Positions 18,271 to 26,623 are shown, counted from the stretch's first letter. The stretch is 64,000 bases of DNA from Bacillota bacterium (GCA_023430885.1 JAEYYH010000032.1:52300-116299); one strand, 5' to 3'. Notes: generated by a model from the letters alone, not told the origin. A program made the numbers and translations.

Positions 18271-19758
18271 TTATCCTGTTATTATAACTGTTCTAGTTTT
18301 AGTACCTACATTTCCAGCTGCATCAGTTACTGTATAAAGTATTTTATATGTTCCTGGTACTGCTGCATTTACTGTTCCTGTTTTAACAATACTTGTTGTT
18401 AAATTGCCATCTTTGTTGTCTGTTGCAGTTGCTCCTGCATCTGCATAATCGCCAGGAAGATCACTCTTAGGCTGAGTTACTACACTATCACCAACTAATG
18501 TGATTACTGGTACAGTCTTATCTGCACTTGCAGTAGCATCAGGGCCTTCACCTTCGTTTAAATCTGGTCCATTATAATTGATATCATCTTCAGTATATCT
18601 TTCTTTAGTGAATCCAAATTTAACAGAAATCTTTCTACCAATTGAAGCAAAATCATAGTTATCTATATCTTGACCTTCAATATAAATATAAACTCTAACT
18701 TTTGTGATACTATTTGGAGATAAAGTCATAAATGATGGACGACTTGTACCTGTTAATAATTTCATAGTATCTGTAAAGTATGGGTAAGCTGTTAATAATG
18801 TTGAAGATGGAGTTCCAACAAAACTATTATATGTTCCACCATCATAAATATCAACATTGTTAGCAGAAGTTATATCATTATTTATTGCATATGTTGGATA
18901 TGCTATACCATTTGTTAAAACTCCGCAACTTCCAGCATAAGCACTGCTTAATGTAACATTATCACCATCTGGTGATGCTAATCTCTTTTTACAAGAAGTA
19001 TTATACCAACTAATAGCATTTGCTACATGGTCAGTATCATTTGGTTCCCAAATTTGGGCTGTTCTACAAATACCTGTTACTGCGCTATCACTAGTACAAG
19101 TAATACCTGTAATTGTTGATGCAGTAGTAGTCGTCCCTGCAACACGTCCTATTTGTGCGAAAGCCACCCTTACTGAATTTTCAATACCTGCTCCATCTAC
19201 TCCACCGTTTAAACCAGCTTCTGCTACTGTAACTGCAGAATCATTAGTTAAATAAATTGCTTCTTCATCTAATGGTTCTAAAGCTGGAAGATATTGTGTA
19301 CCTGAAAAGTTTTTAATGAATAAGTCGAATGCAACATATCCATCTTGTTCAGGTTTTCCATCATAGTTGTTAACACGACTTGCCATAAGTCTATAACCAC
19401 CAGGTGTAGAAGTTAAACTTGCTTTTTCGAATAGTTTCATTCTTGAAACAGTCGAGTCCATGGCACCTACTGAAGATACTGGGAATAAACCAGCTCCACC
19501 CCAACTATTTGTGTTGCCTTCATATACAACAGCTGGATCATTAACAGTTCCTTGTGAAATGGCAACAGTTGTGTCCCAAGTTGAACCATTCAATGATAGT
19601 AATAAGCTGTCTGTAGAAGCTATTTCAACATCAAAGCTTGATACATTAACGGTTCTCATACCGATAAACCATGCATATGTTGAAACAGATAAAACAACAG
19701 CCGATAAAGAAAAAATAGCGATAAGATTTCTTAGGCGTTTTTTGTTTTGTTTTGGCAT
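18271..19758 (-). CDS. Sheath protein paralogue B with C-terminal DUF5011-like Ig domain
   Basis: 495 residues beginning MPKQNKKRLRN, TM helix to STYAWFIGMRTV, then the same conserved blocks as paralogue A (AGLFPVSSVG, PGGYRLMASRV, CRTAQIWEPND, GQDIDNYDFASIG). Differences are concentrated in loops such as the LNGGVDGAG and SPDGDNVTLSSAY insertions. The linker before the Ig domain is acidic (DLNEGEGPDATASADK), and the C-terminus is a DUF5011-like domain (YADAGATATDNKDGN, GTYKILYTVTDAAGN). RBS GGAGAG precedes the ATG. It is a monocistronic unit with its own promoter carrying TTGACA repeats and a dyad in the leader. Role as in paralogue A. Confidence 0.75.
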   Translation of the reverse strand: MPKQNKKRLRNLIAIFSLSAVVLSVSTYAWFIGMRTVNVSSFDVEIASTDSLLLSLNGSTWDTTVAISQGTVNDPAVVYEGNTNSWGGAGLFPVSSVGAMDSTVSRMKLFEKASLTSTPGGYRLMASRVNNYDGKPEQDGYVAFDLFIKNFSGTQYLPALEPLDEEAIYLTNDSAVTVAEAGLNGGVDGAGIENSVRVAFAQIGRVAGTTTTASTITGITCTSDSAVTGICRTAQIWEPNDTDHVANAISWYNTSCKKRLASPDGDNVTLSSAYAGSCGVLTNGIAYPTYAINNDITSANNVDIYDGGTYNSFVGTPSSTLLTAYPYFTDTMKLLTGTSRPSFMTLSPNSITKVRVYIYIEGQDIDNYDFASIGRKISVKFGFTKERYTEDDINYNGPDLNEGEGPDATASADKTVPVITLVGDSVVTQPKSDLPGDYADAGATATDNKDGNLTTSIVKTGTVNAAVPGTYKILYTVTDAAGNVGTKTRTVIITG

Positions 19759-19872
19759 AATTATTATCTCTCCTTCTTTTTTTATAAGTATAAAATTAAA
19801 AATTGGTATTTTTCTTAATTTTCCACTTATGTCTTACCAATAAAATAAACCTGTCATCTTTGTAATTTCACG

Positions 19873-19902
19873 ATATACATTTGAATAAATTCATATGTAT
19901 AT
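19873..19902 (-). promoter_or_regulatory. Inverted repeat in sheath B leader
   Basis: ATATACATTTGAAT on the plus strand is followed after two bases by ATTCATATGTATAT, one mismatch from a perfect 14-bp inverted repeat. It falls about +16 to +46 from the predicted transcription start, so it may be an operator or an RNA hairpin. Part of it (CATATGAAT) recurs in the leader of the 230-aa gene. Confidence 0.5.
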
Positions 19903-19924
19903 TTCGCTACCCTATACAATTTAT

Positions 19925-19983
19925 ATTGTATCATAAGCAGGTAAATTGTCAATACAATTTATTTTTTTTGTCAAAAATTGTCA
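19925..19983 (-). promoter_or_regulatory. Promoter of sheath B with three TTGACA-type boxes
   Basis: Minus strand: TTGACA (19947-19952), 16 bp, TACAAT (19925-19930). Two further TTGACA/TGACAA boxes lie upstream at 19968-19974 and 19978-19983, spaced 10 bp from each other and 22 bp from the -35. The same arrangement precedes sheath C. Confidence 0.6.
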
Positions 19984-20075
19984 TGTTGAATGTACCGATT
20001 TTTAAATGTTTTTTGTGTAAAATATATCATTTTATAATATAAAAAATGCTTTATCTTTATATCATGAATATAAAA

Positions 20076-20110
20076 TAAAAAGATAGTAACTCTTTCGAGA
20101 TACTATCTTT
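20076..20110 (-). terminator. Terminator after sheath gene C
   Basis: Stem AAAGATAGTA / TACTATCTTT followed on the minus strand by TTATTTTATA. Confidence 0.75.
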
Positions 20111-20146
20111 AGGTTGTTTTATATTAAACTTTATTGTTTATTATAG

Positions 20147-21625
20147 TTATTGAACAGTTACTGTTCTAGTTACTTGATCAGCATAGTTACCAGCCCAGTC
20201 ACTAACATTGTAAGTTACAGTATATACGCCTGCTTTACTTGTGTCTACTGGATTAATAACATGAATTTTTGCTGTCATGTTTGTATCTTCATTGTCTGTT
20301 GCTGTTGCTCCAGCATCCTCATAAGTACTTCCTAGATCAACTGTTATAGCACTATTACCATTTAATGTAATTACTGGTTTAACAGTATCTGTACTTGCAT
20401 TTAATGGTGGATTTCCACTGTAAACATCAGATTCAGCATATCTTTCTTTAGTGAATCCAAATTTAACAGAAATCTTTTTACCAATTGAAGCAAAATCATA
20501 GTTATCTACATCTTGTCCTTCAATATAAATATAAATTCTTACTTTTGTAATACTATTTGGAGATAAAGTCATAAATGTTGGTCTATTTGTTGATGTCTTC
20601 ATCTTCATAGTATCAGTAAAATATGGGAATGCAGTTAAGTATGCACTACTTCCTGTAAAAGTATTATAATCTTCGCCATCATAAATATTTACATTATTTG
20701 CAGAAGTAATAGCACTACCTATAGCATATGTATCATAAGCATTAGTATTTGTTACAGGTAAACAATTTCCTTCATAAGATTCTGCTTTTGTAACATCACT
20801 TGTTTGTCCCTCTAAAACTGCTTTTCTTGTTTTACAAGAAGTTGTATACCAACTAATAGCATTTGCTACGTGTTTAGTATCATTTGGTTCCCAGATTTGA
20901 GCTGTTCTACAAATACCTGTTACATCACTATCAACAGCTGGATTACAAGTAATTCCAGTAATTGTTGATGCATTAGTAGTAGTTCCTGCAACACGTCCTA
21001 TTTGAGCGAAAGCTACTCTTACTGAGTTTTCAATTCCTGTTTCACCAACTCCACCAGTTTCTGCTACTGTTACTGCAGAATCTGTAGTTAAGTAAATTGC
21101 TTCTTCATCTAATTCATTTAATGCTTTAATATATTGTGTACCTGAAAAATTCTTAATGAATAAGTCAAATGCAACATATCCATCTTGTTCAGCAGTTAGT
21201 TTGCCTTCTCCATCTGTTTGATAATTATTAACACGACTTGCCATAAGTCTATATCCACCAGGTGTAGAAGTTAAACTTGCTTTTTCGAATAGTTTCATTC
21301 TTGAAGCTGTGTTATCCATAGCACCTATTGATGAAACTGGAATTAATCCGGCTCCACCCCAAGTGTTAGTGTTTCCTTCATATACAACATCTGTATCATT
21401 AACGTTTGCTTGTGAAATATTTACTGTGGTATCCCATTTTTGACCATTAAGAGATAACAATAAACTATCAGTTGATGCTATTTCAACATCAAAGCTAGAA
21501 ACATTAACAGTTCGCATACCAATAAACCATGCATATGTTGAAACTGATAAAATTATAGCTGTTAAAGAAAAAATAACAATAAGATTTCTAACGCGTTTTG
21601 AGCGTAGTTTCTTTAGTTTTGGCAT
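20147..21625 (-). CDS. Sheath protein paralogue C with C-terminal DUF5011-like Ig domain
   Basis: 492 residues from the ATG at 21625. The frame is open 15 codons further, but MPKLKKLRSKRVRN aligns with the starts of paralogues A and B, and the upstream AGAGATGTATTTATGCC is identical to that of A. It has the TM leader to STYAWFIGMRTV, the conserved blocks AGLIPVSSIG, PGGYRLMASRV, CRTAQIWEPND and GQDVDNYDFASIGKK, and a C-terminal DUF5011-like domain (STYEDAGATATDNEDTN, AGVYTVTYNVSDWAGN). Most of the divergence from A and B is in two surface loops. It has an unusually long leader (about 420 nt). Likely a major fibre subunit. Confidence 0.75.
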   Translation of the reverse strand: MPKLKKLRSKRVRNLIVIFSLTAIILSVSTYAWFIGMRTVNVSSFDVEIASTDSLLLSLNGQKWDTTVNISQANVNDTDVVYEGNTNTWGGAGLIPVSSIGAMDNTASRMKLFEKASLTSTPGGYRLMASRVNNYQTDGEGKLTAEQDGYVAFDLFIKNFSGTQYIKALNELDEEAIYLTTDSAVTVAETGGVGETGIENSVRVAFAQIGRVAGTTTNASTITGITCNPAVDSDVTGICRTAQIWEPNDTKHVANAISWYTTSCKTRKAVLEGQTSDVTKAESYEGNCLPVTNTNAYDTYAIGSAITSANNVNIYDGEDYNTFTGSSAYLTAFPYFTDTMKMKTSTNRPTFMTLSPNSITKVRIYIYIEGQDVDNYDFASIGKKISVKFGFTKERYAESDVYSGNPPLNASTDTVKPVITLNGNSAITVDLGSTYEDAGATATDNEDTNMTAKIHVINPVDTSKAGVYTVTYNVSDWAGNYADQVTRTVTVQ

Positions 21626-22049
21626 AAATACATCTCTCTTCCTATTTTCGACTATTTTTACCATAAACATTTTATATATGTTTATGGATCTTGCTTCTAA
21701 CTATAAGACATGTTGTAGTTTAATTCTATTACCTATTTTAAGTTCTTCTAAATACTTTTGTATGACAGGTTTAATCAGTTCAAAAGAAATTATATCTTTT
21801 TCAAGAATCAATTATTAGAGGATTTGAAATAAGTAACTTAATTACGGCCTTCGTGAATTCTTTTTTCTTACAGTTTATTGACTATTTTTTAATATCACCA
21901 ATAATTTTCGCAATTATTATTGATTGTAATAAAAAATTGTCACTATTATAAACAATACAAACGACAATAATATAGTCTCGTTATTCACGTTTTGCATGGT
22001 GACTTTTTATGTCACCAATCATAATATCTTTATCGTAGTATACATTCAC

Positions 22050-22110
22050 ATTTTATCACAAATAGGCAAGTTGTCAATATGGTTTAACATTTTTTGTCAA
22101 AATTTGTCAA
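22050..22110 (-). promoter_or_regulatory. Promoter of sheath C with three TTGACA-type boxes
   Basis: Minus strand: TTGACA (22072-22077), 16 bp, TAAAAT (22050-22055). Upstream boxes TTGACAA at 22094-22100 and 22104-22110 are 10 bp apart, and 23 bp separate the first of them from the -35 box. The pattern matches that before sheath B. Confidence 0.6.
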
Positions 22111-22186
22111 AGTAAAATTTTGAAGTTTTAGTGTTTTTTGGATTAAATTTTTATGAATAATTGATACTATAATAAAAAAAACAATC

Positions 22187-22190
22187 TAAT
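22187..22190. repeat. Target-site duplication TAAT (left copy)
   Basis: TAAT directly abuts the IS end and is repeated at 23399-23402. A 4-bp duplication is within the 3-5 bp range of IS3-family elements. Confidence 0.7.
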
Positions 22191-22212
22191 TGAAGTGAAC
22201 CCAATTTAGTAG

Positions 22213-22243
22213 ACAAGAAATAAAAACAGTTTCTTGTTTTTTT
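22213..22243 (+). terminator. Inward-facing terminator near the orfB end of the IS
   Basis: Stem ACAAGAAA / TTTCTTGT followed on the plus strand by TTTTTTT, so it would stop transcripts entering the IS from the left. Confidence 0.5.
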
Positions 22244-22991
22244 ATAAAAGACGAATTCTATCTGTATTATAAAATGATATCCAATTAATTACAAGTTCTA
22301 TGTAATTTTCTAAAGATATGATATCATTGTTATAGAGAGTTTCTTTCTTTAATATTGAATGAAAACTTTCCATTGGTGAATCATCAATAGGAGTTCCTTT
22401 TCTGCTCATAGAGATTGTTATTCCATTAGATTCGCATATTTTTTTATATTGATAAGATGTATATTGAAATCCTTGATCAGAGTGGATTATCAAACCTTTT
22501 ACATCTTGTCTTTTTTTTATTGCCTCATTCAAAGTATCTATAACTAATTTATTGTCATTTCTATTACTTATTTTATAGGAAACAACTTTTCTGTCATATA
22601 GATCTAAGATTGTAGATAAATAAGCTCGTTTATTTCCAAATATCAAGTAAGTAATATCAGTAGTCCATATTTTGTTAGAAGTTTCCACTTTGAATTTTCT
22701 ATTAACTAAGTTTGGTTTAACGTTTTCTTCAATTCTTTTATAATTGAATGGTTTAATTCTTTTCATATAAATAGGTTTAATATTATATTTTGACATCAAT
22801 CGTCTAATCTTTTTGTGATTTATAATTACGCCATATTTTATTTTTAAGCCTTCCTCAATTCTTCTATATCCATAAGTCCATTTGGATTCATCAAATATAT
22901 TTTTAATCAATAAATAATCATAGTAATCATTATCTACTTTATATCTATATTTATAATAATTTTTAATACCTATATTTAATACATCGCACAT
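22242..22991 (-). CDS. IS3-family transposase OrfB (DDE integrase domain)
   Basis: 249 residues from the first ATG; the same frame is open further upstream into the orfA end (RYKLIN before the ATG), as expected for an OrfAB fusion. HTH_21-like region YGYRRIEEGLK (40-50), then the rve domain with D112 (WTTDITY), D172 (HSDQGFQY) and E208 (SPMESFHS), giving the D,D35E spacing. It ends FYNTDRIRLL, shorter than usual IS150 OrfB proteins, which continue about 20-30 residues with a PxxYR-type tail, so it is probably slightly truncated at the C-terminus. Whether it is still active is unclear. Confidence 0.85.
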   Translation of the reverse strand: MCDVLNIGIKNYYKYRYKVDNDYYDYLLIKNIFDESKWTYGYRRIEEGLKIKYGVIINHKKIRRLMSKYNIKPIYMKRIKPFNYKRIEENVKPNLVNRKFKVETSNKIWTTDITYLIFGNKRAYLSTILDLYDRKVVSYKISNRNDNKLVIDTLNEAIKKRQDVKGLIIHSDQGFQYTSYQYKKICESNGITISMSRKGTPIDDSPMESFHSILKKETLYNNDIISLENYIELVINWISFYNTDRIRLL

Positions 22992-23032
22992 ATTAATTAA
23001 TTTGTATCTATTTATATTTAAATTGATGAATG

Positions 23033-23314
23033 TTATCTTTTCCCTTGTCGGGATTCTTTGAGGAAGGCTTGGAAGTTTTTTAGTATTTCATATCTTTCTT
23101 TATAATCAATCTCCTCGTTTCCTTTAGGTCTTCCTTTTTTATTATTTAAAGTATTCCCTTTACGAATTTGATAAGCCCACATCCTTATCGTATTATTTGA
23201 TATTCCGTATTCTCGTTCTAATCCACCCGAAGAATAACCAGCATTTAACTTATTAACTATCTCCGCTCTTTTCTCTGGTGAATACTTTTGATATTTTTGT
23301 CCTTTTCTTGCCAT
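23033..23314 (-). CDS. IS3-family OrfA (helix-turn-helix)
   Basis: 93 residues starting MARKGQKYQKYSPEKRAEIV at 23314, where AAGGAGTGAT provides the RBS; the frame is open ten codons further up without an RBS. HTH of the transposase_8/IS150 type: GLEREYGISNNTIRMWAYQIRKG. The end contains an A-rich stretch (CAAGGGAAAAG) where the OrfB frame is in -1, consistent with programmed frameshifting, though it is not a perfect X XXY YYZ heptamer in frame. Confidence 0.8.
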   Translation of the reverse strand: MARKGQKYQKYSPEKRAEIVNKLNAGYSSGGLEREYGISNNTIRMWAYQIRKGNTLNNKKGRPKGNEEIDYKERYEILKNFQAFLKESRQGKR

Positions 23315-23346
23315 AACTATCACTCCTTTATTTAATTTTAACATAT

Positions 23347-23384
23347 AAAAAAGTAGACGCTCTTTTTTTAGAATGTCTACTTTT
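23347..23384 (-). terminator. Inward-facing terminator at the orfA end of the IS, also ends the dac transcript
   Basis: Stem AAAAGTAGAC / GTCTACTTTT followed on the minus strand by TTATATG. Minus-strand transcripts coming from the dac gene would stop here before orfA. Confidence 0.6.
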
Positions 23385-23409
23385 ATAATATCACTTCATA
23401 ATGATTGTT

Positions 23410-24564
23410 TTATAATTCAATATTTCCACTTATAATATCGCCAAGATATCTAAAGTATAGTTTAAATATATTAATCTTTTCGACATTTTCTTTTACGGTA
23501 ATAGCAACTTCTCTTATTACTTCATCATCTTCGTATACTTCAATCTTCCCTATTTCATCGCCAACTTTAAGCGGTGCTTTTACTTTATACATTTTCACTT
23601 TATAAGTTGCATTAGTTTTCTGAGCTAATTTTTTATTTAAGAATGTTATATCTTCTTTTGGTACTACTTCTATATATCTAGTTTTTCCTTTATCAACTTC
23701 TGTACTGCCAAGAACACTATCAGTTGTAAGAAGAGTTTCTAGTTCATACTGGGCATATCCATAGTCAAGCATTGAAGATACTTCACTATTTCTTACTGTT
23801 GCATCTGCCTCACCCATTACAACAGCAATTAAACGCATGTTATTCTTATTTGCAGTTGCTGTTAAACAATAGCCTGCTCCTTCTGTAAAGCCAGTTTTAA
23901 GACCATCTACGCCACTGTAAAAGCGTACTAGTTTATTTGTATTAACTAGCCATATTTTAGTATCTAGATTTTCTCTTAAATATGTTTCATATACAGATGT
24001 ATATTCTAGAACTTTTTTATGTTTAACTAGTTCTTTTGCTATAAGACTCATATCTCTTGCTGTTGAATAATGATTAGCCGTGTCTAAACCGTGTGGATTT
24101 TTAAAATAAGTATTAGTTAATCCTAACTCAGTTGCTCTTTCGTTCATCATTTCGATAAACATTTCTTCAGTACCTGCTATTTTTTCAGCAAGGGCTACAA
24201 CAGCATCATTACCACTGGCAATAGCTACGCCTTTAAATAAGTCTTCTACACTCATTTCTTCACCAGTTTCAAGTAAAATCTGTGATCCACCCATACCTGA
24301 AGCATTGGCTGATACCGTTACCATTTCGTCCCAACTAATAACACCTTTCTCAATAGCTTCTACTATTAGAAGCATGGACATTATTTTTGTCATTGAAGCT
24401 GGTGCTAATTTTTCATCAGCATTGTTTTCAAATAGAATCTCACCTGTTGAAGCTTCTATTAAAATAGCACTTTTAGCACTAGGAGCCAAAGCTACATCTA
24501 AAGCTTTTACATTACATGGAATAAATAGTAGTATACTAATAACAATTATAATCACTTTTCTCAT
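23410..24564 (-). CDS. dacF: D-alanyl-D-alanine carboxypeptidase, PBP5/DacF type
   Basis: 384 residues. Signal peptide about 1-22 (IIIVISILLFIPCNVKA), active-site motifs SMTK (S57, K60), SGN (S117), and KTG (223-225), then a PBP5-type C-terminal beta domain (about 280-365) and a short C-terminal amphipathic anchor (IFKLYFRYLGDIISG). It trims the terminal D-Ala from peptidoglycan stem peptides at the outer membrane face. RBS AGAGGTG. The symbol follows the Bacillus sporulation/vegetative DacF-like proteins and is approximate; DacA would be an equal choice. Confidence 0.9.
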   Translation of the reverse strand: MRKVIIIVISILLFIPCNVKALDVALAPSAKSAILIEASTGEILFENNADEKLAPASMTKIMSMLLIVEAIEKGVISWDEMVTVSANASGMGGSQILLETGEEMSVEDLFKGVAIASGNDAVVALAEKIAGTEEMFIEMMNERATELGLTNTYFKNPHGLDTANHYSTARDMSLIAKELVKHKKVLEYTSVYETYLRENLDTKIWLVNTNKLVRFYSGVDGLKTGFTEGAGYCLTATANKNNMRLIAVVMGEADATVRNSEVSSMLDYGYAQYELETLLTTDSVLGSTEVDKGKTRYIEVVPKEDITFLNKKLAQKTNATYKVKMYKVKAPLKVGDEIGKIEVYEDDEVIREVAITVKENVEKINIFKLYFRYLGDIISGNIEL

Positions 24565-24587
24565 ATTACACCTCTAATAGATAATAT

Positions 24588-24614
24588 GAAAAAAGACATA
24601 TTTCTATGTCTTTT
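24588..24614 (-). terminator. Terminator after mtnN
   Basis: Stem AAAAGACATA / TATGTCTTTT then TTTCAT on the minus strand, just after the mtnN stop and before the dac gene. Confidence 0.7.
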
Positions 24615-24615
24615 A

Positions 24616-25275
24616 TTAAATTACATTTAATAGTTCTTTTATTATCTCACTTGATCTATAAGCAGCCTTCTCTTCAAAGTCATCTTGACCGTCAGCAAAA
24701 TCAGATATAGTTCTTAAAATAACAAAAGGTATATTATTTAAAGTAGCAATATGACCAATACTAGCACTTTCCATATCTACTACATCTGCCTTTGTTTCTT
24801 CATATATTCTATCTCTTTCAATACTGTCGGTTACAAAGTGATCACCACTTGCAATTATAGCCTCGTGATAATTAGTGATTTTAAGGTCATTTAAGACTTC
24901 TTTTACTTTTGCAACTAGTTTATCATCAGCAAGTATCTTGCCATTGTTAGGTGTACTATACTGCATAATTCTTACTGGTTTAAAGTCATGGTAAGTTACA
25001 TAATTAGATATTACTATATCCATTACTTTTACTTTACTAGTTAAACTACCGGCGCAGCCTGTATTAATTATCATTTCTACATCACATTTATTTATCAAGT
25101 ACTGAGTAGTAGCAGCAGCATTTACTTTACCAATACCACTTTTTACAATATATAACTCTTTATTTTGATAACTACAATTATATATATTATATTTATCATC
25201 TATCTTTTTTAAATCAAACATATCGATAAATTTTTCTATCTCGTTATCCATTGCTCCGATTATCCCTATTTTCAT
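24616..25275 (-). CDS. mtnN: 5'-methylthioadenosine/S-adenosylhomocysteine nucleosidase
   Basis: 219 residues, normal length for the family. GAMDNEIEKF carries the acid E12, VDMESASIGH gives the substrate-binding Met-Glu pair, and TISDFADG holds the catalytic aspartate (usual ISDLAD). It hydrolyses MTA and SAH in the cytoplasm, recycling adenine and clearing SAH, the by-product of SAM-dependent methyltransferases such as TrmR encoded nearby. RBS GGGGGA before the ATG. It is 24 bp downstream of tig, but a terminator intervenes. Confidence 0.93.
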   Translation of the reverse strand: MKIGIIGAMDNEIEKFIDMFDLKKIDDKYNIYNCSYQNKELYIVKSGIGKVNAAATTQYLINKCDVEMIINTGCAGSLTSKVKVMDIVISNYVTYHDFKPVRIMQYSTPNNGKILADDKLVAKVKEVLNDLKITNYHEAIIASGDHFVTDSIERDRIYEETKADVVDMESASIGHIATLNNIPFVILRTISDFADGQDDFEEKAAYRSSEIIKELLNVI

Positions 25276-25284
25276 ATATCCCCC

Positions 25285-25314
25285 ATAAAAAAGAGTGAAT
25301 TATTTTTCACCCTT
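25285..25314 (-). terminator. Terminator overlapping the end of tig
   Basis: Stem AAGGGTGAA / TTCACTCTT then TTTTATG on the minus strand. The 5' arm lies in the last codons and stop of tig. Confidence 0.75.
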
Positions 25315-26559
25315 TAATACATCTATAGCAGCTCTCATTGTTAAATCATATTTAATCATTTCTATACCACCAAATGCTTTTAAGAATTCATCTTTTGTCA
25401 TTTGATATTTTTCCGCTAAAGTTGTTGCTTCTTTTTCAGCATCTTCTTCACTTATTGATAATTTTTCTGCTTTTACTATTTCTTCAAGCATTAATCTATA
25501 AGTTACTCTATTTTTAGCTTCATCATGCATTTGTTCCATTAAAGCTTCTTCATTTGAATTAGTAAATTGGAAGAATTGTTCTAATGTAATTCCTTGCATT
25601 TGTAAATGCTCTTCATATTGATGAACCATTCTATGTGCTTCTTCATGAATCATAGTATCTGGTACTTCAACTTCTACTGTTTTAGCAGCTTCAGCTAATA
25701 AGTCATCAATATACTTATTATCTGCATCTGTTTCTTTTCTTAATTTAATAGTTTCTTCAACTTGTTTTCTTAAGTCAGCTTCTGTTTCTAAATCAGTCAT
25801 TCCTAAATCCGCAAAGAAATCTTTGTCTAAATCAGGTATTTGAACTGTTTTAACTTCTTTTACTGTTACTTTAAATACAACTGGAGCACCTTTTAAATCT
25901 TCAGCATGGTAATCTTCTGGGAAAGTTACATTAACATCTTTTGTTTCTCCCTTTTTCATACCTACTACTTGTTCTTCGAATCCTGGAATAAATGTATGAC
26001 TACCGATTGTTAAATCATAGTTTTCACCTTTTCCACCTTCAAATGCTACACCGTCTTTAAAACCTTCAAAATCGATAACAGCAATATCGCCATCTTCTAC
26101 TTTATCAGTTTCTTTAACAACGTTTTCAGCATATCTATTACGCATTTCACTAATTGTTTTATCTATTTCTTCTTTAGTTACTTTTATTTCTGGTTTTGCT
26201 ACTTTTAATCCTTTATACTTACCTAATTTAACTTCTGGTTTAGTAGTTAAAGTAAATACAAATTCAACTCCGTTTTCATCAACTGATTTTAAAGCGATGT
26301 CAGGTTGTGCAACTAATTCTAAGTTATCTTTACCTTCAAATGCTTTTTTATAAGCTGATTCAAGTACTAAATCTCCAGCATCCATAAATAATGATTCAAC
26401 ACCATATTTCTTCATGAATACTTCTTTAGGAGCTTTACCAGGTCTGAAACCATCTATTTTTGCTTTTTTACTTGCTTTATCATAAGCTTTTTCTAAAGCA
26501 TCTTTCCATTCTTGTCCATCAATTTTAACAGTTACTTCTGTTACATTTTTATTTGCCAT
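25300..26559 (-). CDS. tig: Trigger factor, ribosome-associated chaperone and prolyl isomerase
   Basis: 419 residues. The N-terminal ribosome-binding domain carries the signature GFRPGKAPKEVFMKKYG (about 38-54). The FKBP-type PPIase domain follows at about 155-240 (VEDGDIAVIDFEGF, GGKGENYDLTIGSHTFIPGFE, VTFPEDYHAEDLKGAPVVFKVTV), then the long helical C-terminal cradle. It binds nascent chains at the ribosome exit tunnel. Strong GGGAGGAAA RBS. It is a single-gene unit with a terminator overlapping its stop. The N-terminus lacks the first ~7 residues usual in Bacillus homologues but keeps the conserved beta-strand. Confidence 0.95.
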   Translation of the reverse strand: MANKNVTEVTVKIDGQEWKDALEKAYDKASKKAKIDGFRPGKAPKEVFMKKYGVESLFMDAGDLVLESAYKKAFEGKDNLELVAQPDIALKSVDENGVEFVFTLTTKPEVKLGKYKGLKVAKPEIKVTKEEIDKTISEMRNRYAENVVKETDKVEDGDIAVIDFEGFKDGVAFEGGKGENYDLTIGSHTFIPGFEEQVVGMKKGETKDVNVTFPEDYHAEDLKGAPVVFKVTVKEVKTVQIPDLDKDFFADLGMTDLETEADLRKQVEETIKLRKETDADNKYIDDLLAEAAKTVEVEVPDTMIHEEAHRMVHQYEEHLQMQGITLEQFFQFTNSNEEALMEQMHDEAKNRVTYRLMLEEIVKAEKLSISEEDAEKEATTLAEKYQMTKDEFLKAFGGIEMIKYDLTMRAAIDVLKGEK

Positions 26560-26623
26560 AAATTTCCTCCCTCAAAACATATCTAGTATATAATAAATCG
26601 TTTTTTTTTACAAGTTTTATAAA

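Larger units (their letters stand above)
19759..20146. other. Regulatory gap of 388 bp between sheath genes B and C
   Basis: No gene seen. Reading down the minus strand it holds the terminator of sheath gene C (20076-20110), three TTGACA-type boxes (19946-19983), the promoter of gene B (19925-19952), a conserved TAGGGTAGC element (19909-19917), and a 14-bp dyad (19873-19902) in the leader of gene B. Confidence 0.6.
21626..22190. other. Long leader and promoter region of sheath C (565 bp without a gene)
   Basis: Contains the promoter at 22050-22077, an early stem-loop at 21997-22017 (TGGTGAC / GTCACCA), and a 33-codon open stretch on the minus strand (about 21707-21808) that ends LEELKIGNRIKLQHVL and reads like a gene remnant but has no RBS. 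I recognise no known riboswitch class. The IS element begins at 22191. Confidence 0.5.
22191..23398 (-). mobile_element. IS3-family (IS150-like) insertion sequence, 1208 bp
   Basis: The ends are imperfect 25-bp inverted repeats: 22191 reads TGAAGTGAACCCAATTTAG then TAGACA, and the other end read inward from 23398 is TGAAGTGATATTATAAAAG then TAGACA; the first eight and last eight positions match. The copy is flanked by TAAT on both sides (22187-22190 and 23399-23402). It encodes OrfA and OrfB in -1 relation. It lies between the sheath locus and the dac gene, 12 bp after the dac stop codon. Each end has an inward-acting hairpin terminator. Confidence 0.85.

Noticed and set aside
22213..22243. 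Terminator of the transposase transcript
   Set aside because: The T-run follows the stem on the plus strand, so it stops transcripts entering the element, not those of orfB.
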